From: Hymenobacter cheonanensis
GTDB lineage: Bacteria; Bacteroidota; Bacteroidia; Cytophagales; Hymenobacteraceae
Assembly: GCF_030581075.1 (NCBI RefSeq)
Contig: NZ_JAUQSW010000005.1
Location: 186,001 to 250,000 of the forward strand
Direction: 5' to 3'
DNA: 64,000 nucleotides
The notes under the pieces are model-generated. The model did not search any database. It saw only the letters and a list, made by a program, of their open reading frames with translations, and was not told where the DNA came from. Both the position numbers and the translations under genes were made by a program. This document shows, piece after piece, positions 27,322 through 34,288 of this stretch. Position 1 is the stretch's first letter. Each line of letters opens with the position of its first letter.

Positions 27322-27370
27322 AAAAGGAGGAATTGCTGCTGGTGAAACCGGCGGCAACTCCTCCTTTTTT
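27322..27370. terminator. intrinsic terminator
   Basis: AAAAGGAGGAATTGC pairs with GCAACTCCTCCTTTT (one mismatch) and ends in TTTTTT. It is shared by the convergent NYN and thioesterase genes. Confidence 0.85.
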
Positions 27371-27390
27371 ATGGCGCTTACGCTGCCTCG

Positions 27391-27846
27391 CTACAAGTTC
27401 TTTTTGCTGGCCGGGTAGCGGTTGAACGTGCCCAGGCCCTGCGCCACGGCCGGGTCTTCGCCGGCTTCGGCTGCCTGCCGGTAAATGGTGCCGCTCACCA
27501 CCATAATAGACTTGCCCGCGTGCTCGACCTGCGCCACGGCCCGCAGCTCATCGCCGAGGTGCACGGGCCGCAAGTAGTTGATTTTGAACTCAACCGTCGA
27601 CACCAGCTCGCCGGCCGTGAAGGCCTGAGTGAGCGCCGCCGCCCCTAGCACGGCATCCATAAGGCCGGCCAGCACGCCGCCGTGCGCCGTGCCCGGCGAT
27701 GACAAGTGCGCCTCCCCGATAACCATGCGGTACTCGGCCTGGCCGGGCGCGGGCACCGTCAGGGCCATGCCATTGGCCTGGCCGTAGCGGTTGATGCGGT
27801 TGTAGTGGGCTACCAGGGCGGGCCAATCAGGGAGTGCTTGCGGCAT
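27391..27846 (-). CDS. PaaI-family hotdog thioesterase
   Basis: This is a 151-residue single hotdog domain. The signature THGGVLAGLMDAVLGAAAL-type segment (AHGGVLAGLMDAVLGAA, about 54-70) holds the conserved H-G-G and Asp. The strand VSTVEFKINYLRPVHLGDEL follows. Family members hydrolyse acyl-CoA thioesters, often phenylacetyl- or medium-chain acyl-CoA; the substrate here is not predictable. It stands alone, convergent with the NYN gene. Confidence 0.9.
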   Translation of the reverse strand: MPQALPDWPALVAHYNRINRYGQANGMALTVPAPGQAEYRMVIGEAHLSSPGTAHGGVLAGLMDAVLGAAALTQAFTAGELVSTVEFKINYLRPVHLGDELRAVAQVEHAGKSIMVVSGTIYRQAAEAGEDPAVAQGLGTFNRYPASKKNL

Positions 27847-27934
27847 AGGAAAAGGAAGCGGAAAACGCGAAAAATTGCCTTACGTTGAAGAGCGGGGCGG
27901 CGAAGATGCACCCCAACTCGCTGCCGGGCACCCC

Positions 27935-27942
27935 TACCTTTG
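27935..27942 (+). promoter_or_regulatory. putative -7 box before the YajQ-family gene
   Basis: TACCTTTG is an exact match to the Bacteroidota TAnnTTTG -7 element, 57 bp upstream of the YajQ-family ATG at 27999. No TTTG-like -33 box is seen at the expected distance. Confidence 0.35.
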
Positions 27943-27998
27943 CCCGGCCGACCGGGGCTAGCGGCCGCCGCCTCGTTTTACTTAATCTTACCTTACTC

Positions 27999-28490
27999 AT
28001 GCCCTCCTTCGATATCGTCAGCAAAGTAGACCCGCAAACGCTGGAAAACGCCATCAACACCGCCAAAAAAGAGCTGGCTACGCGCTACGACCTGCGCGAC
28101 ACCAAGGGCGGCATCGAGCTGAATAAAAAGGATAATACCGTGCTGCTCAGCTCCGAAAACTCGATGCGCATCAAGGCGCTGGAGGATATTCTGCTCACGC
28201 GCATCGTGAAGCAGGGCATTGATGGCACGGCCCTCGACTTCACGGCCGAGGAGCAGGCTAGCGGCACGCTGGTGAAGAAAACTGTGAAAGTGCGCGCCGG
28301 GGTCGATAAGGACGCGGGCCGCAAAATCATCAAGACCATCAAGGATAGCAAAATTAAGGTGGAGGCCCAGATGCAGGACGACCAGATTCGGGTTTCGGCC
28401 AAGAAAATCGACGATTTGCAGGCTGTGATTGCCCTGCTGCGCCGCACCGACAACGGCCAGCCGCTCCAGTTTGTGAATATGAAATCGTAA
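27999..28490 (+). CDS. YajQ-family nucleotide (cyclic di-GMP)-binding protein
   Basis: The protein has 163 residues, exactly the family's usual length, when started at ATG 27999 (MPSFDIVSKVDPQTLENAIN); the frame is open further upstream to 27885. Two ferredoxin-like repeats are visible: ATRYDLRDTKGGIELNKKDN with ALEDILLTRIVKQGID, and the C-terminal GRKIIKTIKDSKIKVEAQMQ with QDDQIRVS. Family members bind nucleotides, and in Xanthomonas one binds cyclic di-GMP and controls virulence genes. A strong terminator follows. Confidence 0.95.
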   Translation: MPSFDIVSKVDPQTLENAINTAKKELATRYDLRDTKGGIELNKKDNTVLLSSENSMRIKALEDILLTRIVKQGIDGTALDFTAEEQASGTLVKKTVKVRAGVDKDAGRKIIKTIKDSKIKVEAQMQDDQIRVSAKKIDDLQAVIALLRRTDNGQPLQFVNMKS

Positions 28491-28520
28491 CGAATGCGCG
28501 CAAACAGCGATTGAGTACCA

Positions 28521-28559
28521 GGCGGCCGGCGGGCCAATGCCGCCGGCCGCCGTATTTTT
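28521..28559 (+). terminator. intrinsic terminator after the YajQ-family gene
   Basis: GGCGGCCGGCGG / CCGCCGGCCGCC with a 7-nt loop, then GTATTTTT. Confidence 0.87.
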
Positions 28560-28598
28560 CACCCTTCATTCACTTTTACCTACCTTACTACCTGCCGT

Positions 28599-29396
28599 TT
28601 GTCACCATTCGCTGCTTTTTCTTCCGAGCATTTTGCGGCTTTCTCGCAGGTGCAAACCTGGGTTAGCCTGCTCACTCTCACGCTGATGGAAATCGTGCTG
28701 GGGATTGACAACATCATCTTTATCTCCATCACCGTCAACCGGCTAGCCCCCAGCGAGCAGACGCGGGGCCGCACCATCGGGCTGCTGCTGGCGCTGCTGT
28801 TTCGCATTGGGCTGCTCATGAGCATCTCCTGGATTGTGAGCCTGCGTTCGGCGCTGTTCACCATTAATATTCCGCCCATACTCGAAAACTTTGGTGTGAG
28901 CGGGCGCGACCTGATTTTGCTGGCCGGCGGCCTGTTCCTGATTTACAAGAGCATCACGGAGATTCATACCAAACTGCAGGGCGAAGAGGAAGAGGAAACT
29001 ACCAATAAGGCCCATGCCAAACTGGGGGCAATTATCCTGCAAATCATCGTTATCGACATCGTGTTCAGCTTCGACTCCATCCTCACGGCTGTGGGCTTGG
29101 TCGACAACGTGCTGGTGATGATAGCCGCCGTTATCTGCGCCATGGGCATTATGCTGGCCTTCAGCGGCACGGTGGCCGACTTTGTGAATCGCAACCCTAC
29201 TATTAAAATGCTGGCGTTATTATTCCTCATCGCAATTGGCTTTATGCTCGTGCTGGAAGCTGTCCATAAGGAAGTAGAAAAGGGCTACCTATACTTTGCT
29301 ATGGCTTTCGCGCTGATAGTAGAACTGCTGAATATGCGCCTACGCCGCAAAAGCAAAAAGGGGCCGGTGCAACTGCGCGACTCGCGCTACGACTAG
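28599..29396 (+). CDS. TerC family integral membrane protein
   Basis: This is a 265-residue polytopic protein from TTG 28599. The acidic membrane motifs typical of TerC are present: LMEIVLGIDNIIFISITVNR near the start and VIDIVFSFDSILTAVGL in the middle, separated by an acidic cytoplasmic loop (QGEEEEETTNK). Seven hydrophobic segments fit the family. TerC proteins are linked to metal-ion export (manganese, calcium) and tellurite resistance; here it is a lone gene, so a general metal-homeostasis role is more likely than a ter-operon role. Confidence 0.93.
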   Translation: MSPFAAFSSEHFAAFSQVQTWVSLLTLTLMEIVLGIDNIIFISITVNRLAPSEQTRGRTIGLLLALLFRIGLLMSISWIVSLRSALFTINIPPILENFGVSGRDLILLAGGLFLIYKSITEIHTKLQGEEEEETTNKAHAKLGAIILQIIVIDIVFSFDSILTAVGLVDNVLVMIAAVICAMGIMLAFSGTVADFVNRNPTIKMLALLFLIAIGFMLVLEAVHKEVEKGYLYFAMAFALIVELLNMRLRRKSKKGPVQLRDSRYD

Positions 29397-29417
29397 CCCC
29401 TAGCCGCCACCAACTTC

Positions 29418-29458
29418 CAAAACAGCGCGTTGCTCACCCCGGGCGGCGCGCTGTTTTG
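29418..29458. terminator. intrinsic terminator between convergent genes
   Basis: Perfect 12-bp arms CAAAACAGCGCG and CGCGCTGTTTTG with a 17-nt loop, symmetrical, between terC-like and the 29459 gene. Confidence 0.85.
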
Positions 29459-29887
29459 CTAGGTGGGCAGGTAAGTAAGCAACTCGGGCACGCTGCTGAG
29501 CACGCGCTGCTCGGCCAGGCCGAGCAGGCGGCGCGTAAGCTCGGGGCGGTGCTGGCGGTAGAAGGCCAGCTCGGGCGCGGTGAGCAGGCCCACGGCCAGC
29601 CCCGCCAGGGTGGCGCGCAGGCGGGCATTGCGGGCCAGCAGCTCGGTAAGCAGGCGCGTGGCCTCGGTGGGGGCGGCGGTGGCCAGGGGCAGGCGGTAGT
29701 CGCGGGCAAAGTCGGCCACGGTAGCTAGCAGCACCGCGTGCTGCAGCTTGAGCACCGGGCGCAGCACCTGCTGCTGAAAGTCGGCCACAGTGCCAGGGGT
29801 AGGAATGGCGGCCGGCTGGCCGGCAATGGCCGGGCGCAGGGCCAGCAGCGCCGCCTCGGGGCGGGTAGGAGAGTCGGAAGTAGCCAT
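29459..29887 (-). CDS. small helical protein conserved in Bacteroidota, function unknown
   Basis: This is a 142-residue soluble, all-helical protein from ATG 29887. The central pattern VADFQQQVLRPVLKLQHAVL, then LLTELLARNARLRATLAGLA, resembles a short Bacteroidota family that is sometimes labelled glyoxalase in databases without clear support. No metal-binding glyoxalase residues are evident. Its start codon directly abuts a 36-bp-arm perfect palindrome, so its own transcript must start inside or upstream of that structure. Confidence 0.65.
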   Translation of the reverse strand: MATSDSPTRPEAALLALRPAIAGQPAAIPTPGTVADFQQQVLRPVLKLQHAVLLATVADFARDYRLPLATAAPTEATRLLTELLARNARLRATLAGLAVGLLTAPELAFYRQHRPELTRRLLGLAEQRVLSSVPELLTYLPT

Positions 29888-29962
29888 AAGCCTGCGTAGT
29901 ACGCGCACAAAAAAAGCCCGGCCGAAGCCGGGCTTTTTTTGTGCGCGTACTACGCAGGCTTA
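29887..29962. terminator. extended perfect palindrome with terminator core
   Basis: Arms 29887-29922 and 29927-29962 are exact complements (36 bp) around the loop CGAA. The core is AAAAAAAGCCCGGC / GCCGGGCTTTTTTT; outside the A/T runs the pairing continues perfectly for about 20 more bases. It ends the AT-rich lipoprotein gene and touches the start codon of the next gene. Confidence 0.93.
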
Positions 29963-29981
29963 ACTAGTGCATAGTAAGCAA

Positions 29982-30545
29982 TCATTCTGCACCACCCGCT
30001 CCACCGTTATATGTGCTAGTGATGTAAGCATCGCTAGATTTTTCATAAATATTTGAAGGAGAATAAGTGCCCATGCCATACTCTAGTTTCAAAGAGTAAC
30101 GACCTACTTGTGAATCGTACGCTGAAGAGTAGGCTCCACCGTTGAATACCTCAAGAGGAAGTTCTATCAGCAAACCATCTACTAGATGTGGGTCAACGCT
30201 TCCCATATACAGTTCCTGACCGTCTGGTTTTGTCAGATAAAATCTGATAAAGTCCGCATGATACAAGTTGATGCATAACGGATAGGCAAACGAAGCATAT
30301 ATCTTCTTCGTTACAGCGCTATTTGACAGACGGTAGTAAGTTTGGGGAAAGCTTGTGTTGTTCAAAGAGTTTTGTTTGGACTCATCCTTGATTAATGGTA
30401 TGTAAGAGTACATTTCGTGATTGCACGACACATCAGCGGTGCTATTAAGTTGGCTCTGTGTCGGCGTGGGTTGGTCGCTATCTATTTTCTTACAAGCATT
30501 GAGCCCGACAATCGCAGCCAAAGACAGGGTAAGTAAAAGCTTCAT
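29982..30545 (-). CDS. AT-rich hypothetical lipoprotein
   Basis: This is a 187-residue lipoprotein from ATG 30545. The signal peptide is MKLLLTLSLAAIVGLNACKK with the lipobox Cys at 18, followed by a Ser/Thr/Gln linker. The mature part has Tyr-rich strands (HEMYSYIPLIKDESK, SFPQTYYRLSN, GRYSLKLEYGMGTYSPS) and no motif I recognise. Its base composition is clearly AT-richer than its neighbours and its codon choice differs, suggesting acquisition from elsewhere. It sits between two perfect palindromic terminators. Confidence 0.75.
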   Translation of the reverse strand: MKLLLTLSLAAIVGLNACKKIDSDQPTPTQSQLNSTADVSCNHEMYSYIPLIKDESKQNSLNNTSFPQTYYRLSNSAVTKKIYASFAYPLCINLYHADFIRFYLTKPDGQELYMGSVDPHLVDGLLIELPLEVFNGGAYSSAYDSQVGRYSLKLEYGMGTYSPSNIYEKSSDAYITSTYNGGAGGAE

Positions 30546-30667
30546 TCGTGAAAAAGGAAAAGGGTTGGAAGAAAGAAAAACTAGGATAGTTTTTTTGACA
30601 AGCTTAAAAAATATATTCACTTAGGGCAAATGTAATGTTATTAAGTAAATATTAATAATTTTTATAG

Positions 30668-30719
30668 GCCACTGCACAAAAAAAGCCCGGCTTCAGCCGG
30701 GCTTTTTTTGTGCAGTGGC
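30668..30719. terminator. extended perfect palindrome with terminator core
   Basis: Arms 30668-30691 and 30696-30719 (24 bp, exact) around the loop TTCA. The core CACAAAAAAAGCCCGGC is the same as in the palindrome at 29887-29962. It ends the M36 protease transcript. Confidence 0.93.
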
Positions 30720-30731
30720 GGCTAGGGCCGT

Positions 30732-33518
30732 TTAGTGCTGAATGGTCACCTTGGTCGTGAAGTTGCCTTCGGTGGTGGCTACGCGCACAATGTAGAGGCC
30801 GGTGGCGAGGTGGCTGGTATTCAGCTCTACGCCGCTTTGCTGCATCTGGGCGGTGGGCACCGTAGTCGAGAGCACCGTTTTGCCGAGCAGGTCGAGCACC
30901 GTGACGCGCATGGGAGCGGCGCTGGGCAGCTGCGTGCGCACCGTGAGGCGGTCCTGGGCCGGGTTGGGGTAGGCTTCGAGGCTGGCGCTGGTGGTTACGC
31001 CCGTGGCAGTGGCCAAGGGGATAACCTTGGTTTGGGGCGGCAGGTCGAAGGCCTGCACAATGCCCGTTACCTTAGGCTGGCCGTTCACGCGGTCGCCCTG
31101 CTTGGCGCTGTAGCCCATGCCGCGGCGGGCAAACACGTTCCAGATGAGGTCAGCGTTGGCGGCGCGGTTGGTAGAAGTATCGGCGCGCAAAATGGCGTCG
31201 CGGCCATCGAGGAAGCCCGGCTGGCATACTTGCAGCTTGCAGCCATCGAGCACTAGTTTCAGGGTCTTGTTGTTGCCGCCGGTGGTGCTGGCGAAGAAAT
31301 CGGCGTTGTAGCCGTACTTGCTAATCATGGCCCAGTTCAGGTCCCAGAGCACGCTACACCATACTTCGCCTACATCATGAGTCTCGCTGAACTGCGTGTT
31401 AATGTTAGGGCCTAGCTGGGCATAAGTATAGTTATTGCCCGAGGCTGACATATCGGTGGTGTAGGGCTTATGGCGGAAGCCTGGAATACCGAATGGGCCA
31501 AGGCTATTGTCGTAGGCGCCCGAGTAGCGCTTGGTGCTGCCCATGTCGCTGGGCAGGGTCGTCATCCAGAGGCCAAAGAAGTCGCTCCAGCCTTCGCCCA
31601 TAGTCTGGTTGCCAGTGGTGTTGTCGAGGCAGGTGGTAGAGCCGCCACCGGTGAGGCGGTTGCTGATGCCGTGGCCAAACTCGTGCGATACCACGCCGTT
31701 GTCGAACGTGCCGTCGAAGTCGGGGCCTAGCGCCGCCGCTACGTTGATGGTGCCACCCGCCTGCAAGGCGGCCCGCAGCTTAAAGCCGTCGGCCCCGCTG
31801 ATGAAGATGGCCGGAATGCGAATGCCCACCGTATCGGTGCCGCCAAACGCGGTGAGGCCGGTGGTGGCCAGCGAGTCGAACACGATAACGCCGGTGGCGC
31901 CGTTGGCCTGCGCCCGCTTCACCTTGGGCGCAAACTGGTTGTTGGCCCGGGGGCTGAGGCCGGTGAGCTGCGGGCAACCGCCGCGCTGAATAAAGGCAAT
32001 GTTGCCCGACACGTCGGCCGCATTCACGAAGGGCGTGGCGCAGCCGTGGTCGCCGCCATCGGCCGATACGCCGTCGTTGACGAGCACAAGCTTACCTGCC
32101 AGCGGCTTCTTGAAAAGGCGCGGCCCGAAGGAAACGGCCGTGAACTTGTAGGCGCCGGCCACCGTGCTAGGGCCCGTCACGGTCAGTACGTTAGCATTCT
32201 GATTCTGAAACAGGTACATGCGCATCCGGCCGCTGGTACCATCGGGCAGGGTGGCAAAGTTGGCGTTGTCGAGGCCGCTACCGTCCTGGGCCTGGGCCAG
32301 CACGTAGTCGTTGCCCTTGCCCAGGGCCGTCAGGTTCTTGTACTGAAAGTTGCCCGACACCTCGTCGAAGCCATGCGCCATCATCACGTCGTGGAGCATG
32401 TTGTTCCAGTAGAACAGGTTGGTGATGCCGGAGGCCAGGTTGCCCGGGTCGCGCGAGCCCTTGGTCTGGTCGAAGGGGAAGTCGAAAGTCAGCGTCGGCC
32501 CGCCGTCGGGCGAGGAAGTAGGGGAATTGAGGTTAGCGGTCGCCGTATTGCTGTAGTTGTCGAAAGCGGCTACGTTGTTGCCGCGCGTCAGGTACTTGCC
32601 GCTAGAGGCCAGTGAGTAGCTATCGGCAAAAAAGCCCGTGGGCACCTTCGATTCTTCTACCTGCCAGCCCACGGGCGAGTACAGCGCATTGGCCGAGCTT
32701 AGCAGCACGCTGCTGCGCCCCGCAATAAGCGGGTTTTCGTAGGGCACCGGCACCACGGTCAGGCTGTTGGCCGGCGCGGTGGTGCTCAGCACCGATTTGG
32801 CGGCGGCCGGCGCAAAGGCCAGGGCCTGCTGGCGGCTAGCCGCGGCGTGCTGCTGCTGCTGGCGGAAGGTGGTGGCCTCGTGGGTCACGAAGTCATTCTT
32901 ATCTACCAGCTGGCCGGTGGCGGCATCAATGCGGGCGTTCCAGTAGTGCTCCTGGTCGAGCTGGGCAATGCTTACCTCCCACACCAGCACCAGCTTATCG
33001 TTCTGGCGGGTGTACAGGAGGCGCACCGGAATGTTCTCCTCCGAAATGCCCCCGTTGTTGAAAACCATGCCGTCGGCCACGCGGGCTTCTACCACGGTGC
33101 GCAGGCCCACGGGCCGGGGCAGCCCCAGGCTTACCGCGGCGGCCACCACGGCCTGCTCGGGCGTGAGCGTAGGGGTGGGCGCGCCGGCCTTGGCCGTGGC
33201 ATTGGTCACAAAGTCCTGCGCCGCAAAAATAACCTTGCCCGTTTTGTCGGTGTGCACGGCCCCGGTGGCATTGAACACCACCAGCCCGTTCACGCGCTGT
33301 TGCAAGTAGGTATGCGTGATGCCGGTGCTGGCATCGGTATACGTATTGGTAACTAGTGGGTTAGACACATCGCCGGCGCTCAGGCCCTGGGCCTTGGCCC
33401 GGGCAGTGAAGGCTGCCACGGCTGCGGGGGCCTGCTGGGCCGCCGCCAGGCCGGGCAGTGCCAGTGCCGCAGCAAGTGCCAAGGTACGGTAGCCCAAACG
33501 GGTAGAAAACAACGTCAT
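30732..33518 (-). CDS. M36 (fungalysin-like) metallopeptidase, T9SS cargo
   Basis: This is a 928-residue secreted zinc protease. The signal peptide ends at about LAAAQ (28). An inhibitory FTP/PepSY-like propeptide follows to about 230 (ITHTYLQQRVNGLVVFNATG, then WNARIDAATGQLVDKNDF). The catalytic domain has the zinc helix VVSHEFGHGISNRLTGG (about 606) and the third ligand in GEGWSDFFGLWM (about 640). A PA domain is inserted before it (about 480-590: GNIAFIQRGGCPQ, KRAQANGATGVIVFDS). The last 80 residues form a T9SS sorting domain (AYPNPAQDRLTVRT...LATGLYIVRV). It probably digests external protein. Confidence 0.93.
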   Translation of the reverse strand: MTLFSTRLGYRTLALAAALALPGLAAAQQAPAAVAAFTARAKAQGLSAGDVSNPLVTNTYTDASTGITHTYLQQRVNGLVVFNATGAVHTDKTGKVIFAAQDFVTNATAKAGAPTPTLTPEQAVVAAAVSLGLPRPVGLRTVVEARVADGMVFNNGGISEENIPVRLLYTRQNDKLVLVWEVSIAQLDQEHYWNARIDAATGQLVDKNDFVTHEATTFRQQQQHAAASRQQALAFAPAAAKSVLSTTAPANSLTVVPVPYENPLIAGRSSVLLSSANALYSPVGWQVEESKVPTGFFADSYSLASSGKYLTRGNNVAAFDNYSNTATANLNSPTSSPDGGPTLTFDFPFDQTKGSRDPGNLASGITNLFYWNNMLHDVMMAHGFDEVSGNFQYKNLTALGKGNDYVLAQAQDGSGLDNANFATLPDGTSGRMRMYLFQNQNANVLTVTGPSTVAGAYKFTAVSFGPRLFKKPLAGKLVLVNDGVSADGGDHGCATPFVNAADVSGNIAFIQRGGCPQLTGLSPRANNQFAPKVKRAQANGATGVIVFDSLATTGLTAFGGTDTVGIRIPAIFISGADGFKLRAALQAGGTINVAAALGPDFDGTFDNGVVSHEFGHGISNRLTGGGSTTCLDNTTGNQTMGEGWSDFFGLWMTTLPSDMGSTKRYSGAYDNSLGPFGIPGFRHKPYTTDMSASGNNYTYAQLGPNINTQFSETHDVGEVWCSVLWDLNWAMISKYGYNADFFASTTGGNNKTLKLVLDGCKLQVCQPGFLDGRDAILRADTSTNRAANADLIWNVFARRGMGYSAKQGDRVNGQPKVTGIVQAFDLPPQTKVIPLATATGVTTSASLEAYPNPAQDRLTVRTQLPSAAPMRVTVLDLLGKTVLSTTVPTAQMQQSGVELNTSHLATGLYIVRVATTEGNFTTKVTIQH

Positions 33519-33656
33519 AGAAAAGGAATTAGGTACAAAAAAGAGTTGTGAGCGCAGGCTTCAAAGATAAACAAATTTCTGAAATGAGGGCTATCAATTT
33601 TCCCTGAAAAAATCAGCAAAAATGCAAATTCTCTTCAAGCTTCACGGCCGCGCTTT

Positions 33657-34193
33657 TCAAACAAAAACCTCCATCTTAAGCAGCACATCCCACAGCACCA
33701 CGCCCGCCGCCACGCTCACGTTGAGCGAGTGCTTGGTGCCGAGCTGCGGAATCTCCACGGCGGCCTCGCACAGGGCCAGCACCTCATCATCGACCCCAAA
33801 CACCTCGTTGCCCAGCACCAGGGCTAGCGGCCGGCCCGGCGCGGGCCGAAACTGCGGTAGCGGCACCGAGCCCGTTGTTTGCTCCACGGCCACGAGCTGG
33901 TAGCCGGCCGCCAGCAGCTGCCGGGCGGCCTCCAGGGTGGTGGCGGTGTGCGTCCAGGCCACCGATTCGGTGCTGCCCAGGGCCGTTTTGGTAATTTCGC
34001 GGTGCGGCGGCCGGCCCGTAACGCCGCACAGGTAGAGGTGGGCTAGCGCAAAGGCATCGGCGGTGCGAAACACGGCGCCCACGTTGTGCAGCGAGCGCAC
34101 ATTGTCGAGCACCAGCACCACCGGGCTTTTGGGCGTAGCTTTAAAATCGGCCACCGGCAGGCGGTTCATCTCCTGCATCGTGAGTTTGCGCAT
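33657..34193 (-). CDS. TrmH/SpoU-family RNA 2'-O-methyltransferase
   Basis: This is a 178-residue SPOUT enzyme that would methylate a ribose in tRNA or rRNA using SAM. The three SpoU motifs are present: LDNVRSLHNVGAVFRTADAF (about 29-48), LALVLGNEVFGVDDEVLALC and IPQLGTKHSLNVSVAAGVVL. The length fits single-domain members without an L30e-like extension. The target nucleotide is not predictable. It is divergent from mutS. Confidence 0.92.
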   Translation of the reverse strand: MRKLTMQEMNRLPVADFKATPKSPVVLVLDNVRSLHNVGAVFRTADAFALAHLYLCGVTGRPPHREITKTALGSTESVAWTHTATTLEAARQLLAAGYQLVAVEQTTGSVPLPQFRPAPGRPLALVLGNEVFGVDDEVLALCEAAVEIPQLGTKHSLNVSVAAGVVLWDVLLKMEVFV

Positions 34194-34244
34194 GGAAGTA
34201 GGGCGAACTTTGTGGCTCGCGAAAGAGGTTTTGCAAGCCCCATT

Positions 34245-34266
34245 TGTCTTTGCGCTCGCAAAGACA
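34245..34266. repeat. 22-nt palindrome between the SpoU gene and mutS
   Basis: TGTCTTTGCG-CT-CGCAAAGACA is symmetric with 10-nt arms. The 2-nt centre is too tight for a stable hairpin, so a dimeric protein site is more plausible than a terminator. It is 22 bp before the mutS TTG. Confidence 0.4.
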
Positions 34267-34288
34267 GACGCTTAATTTAATTTACTGA

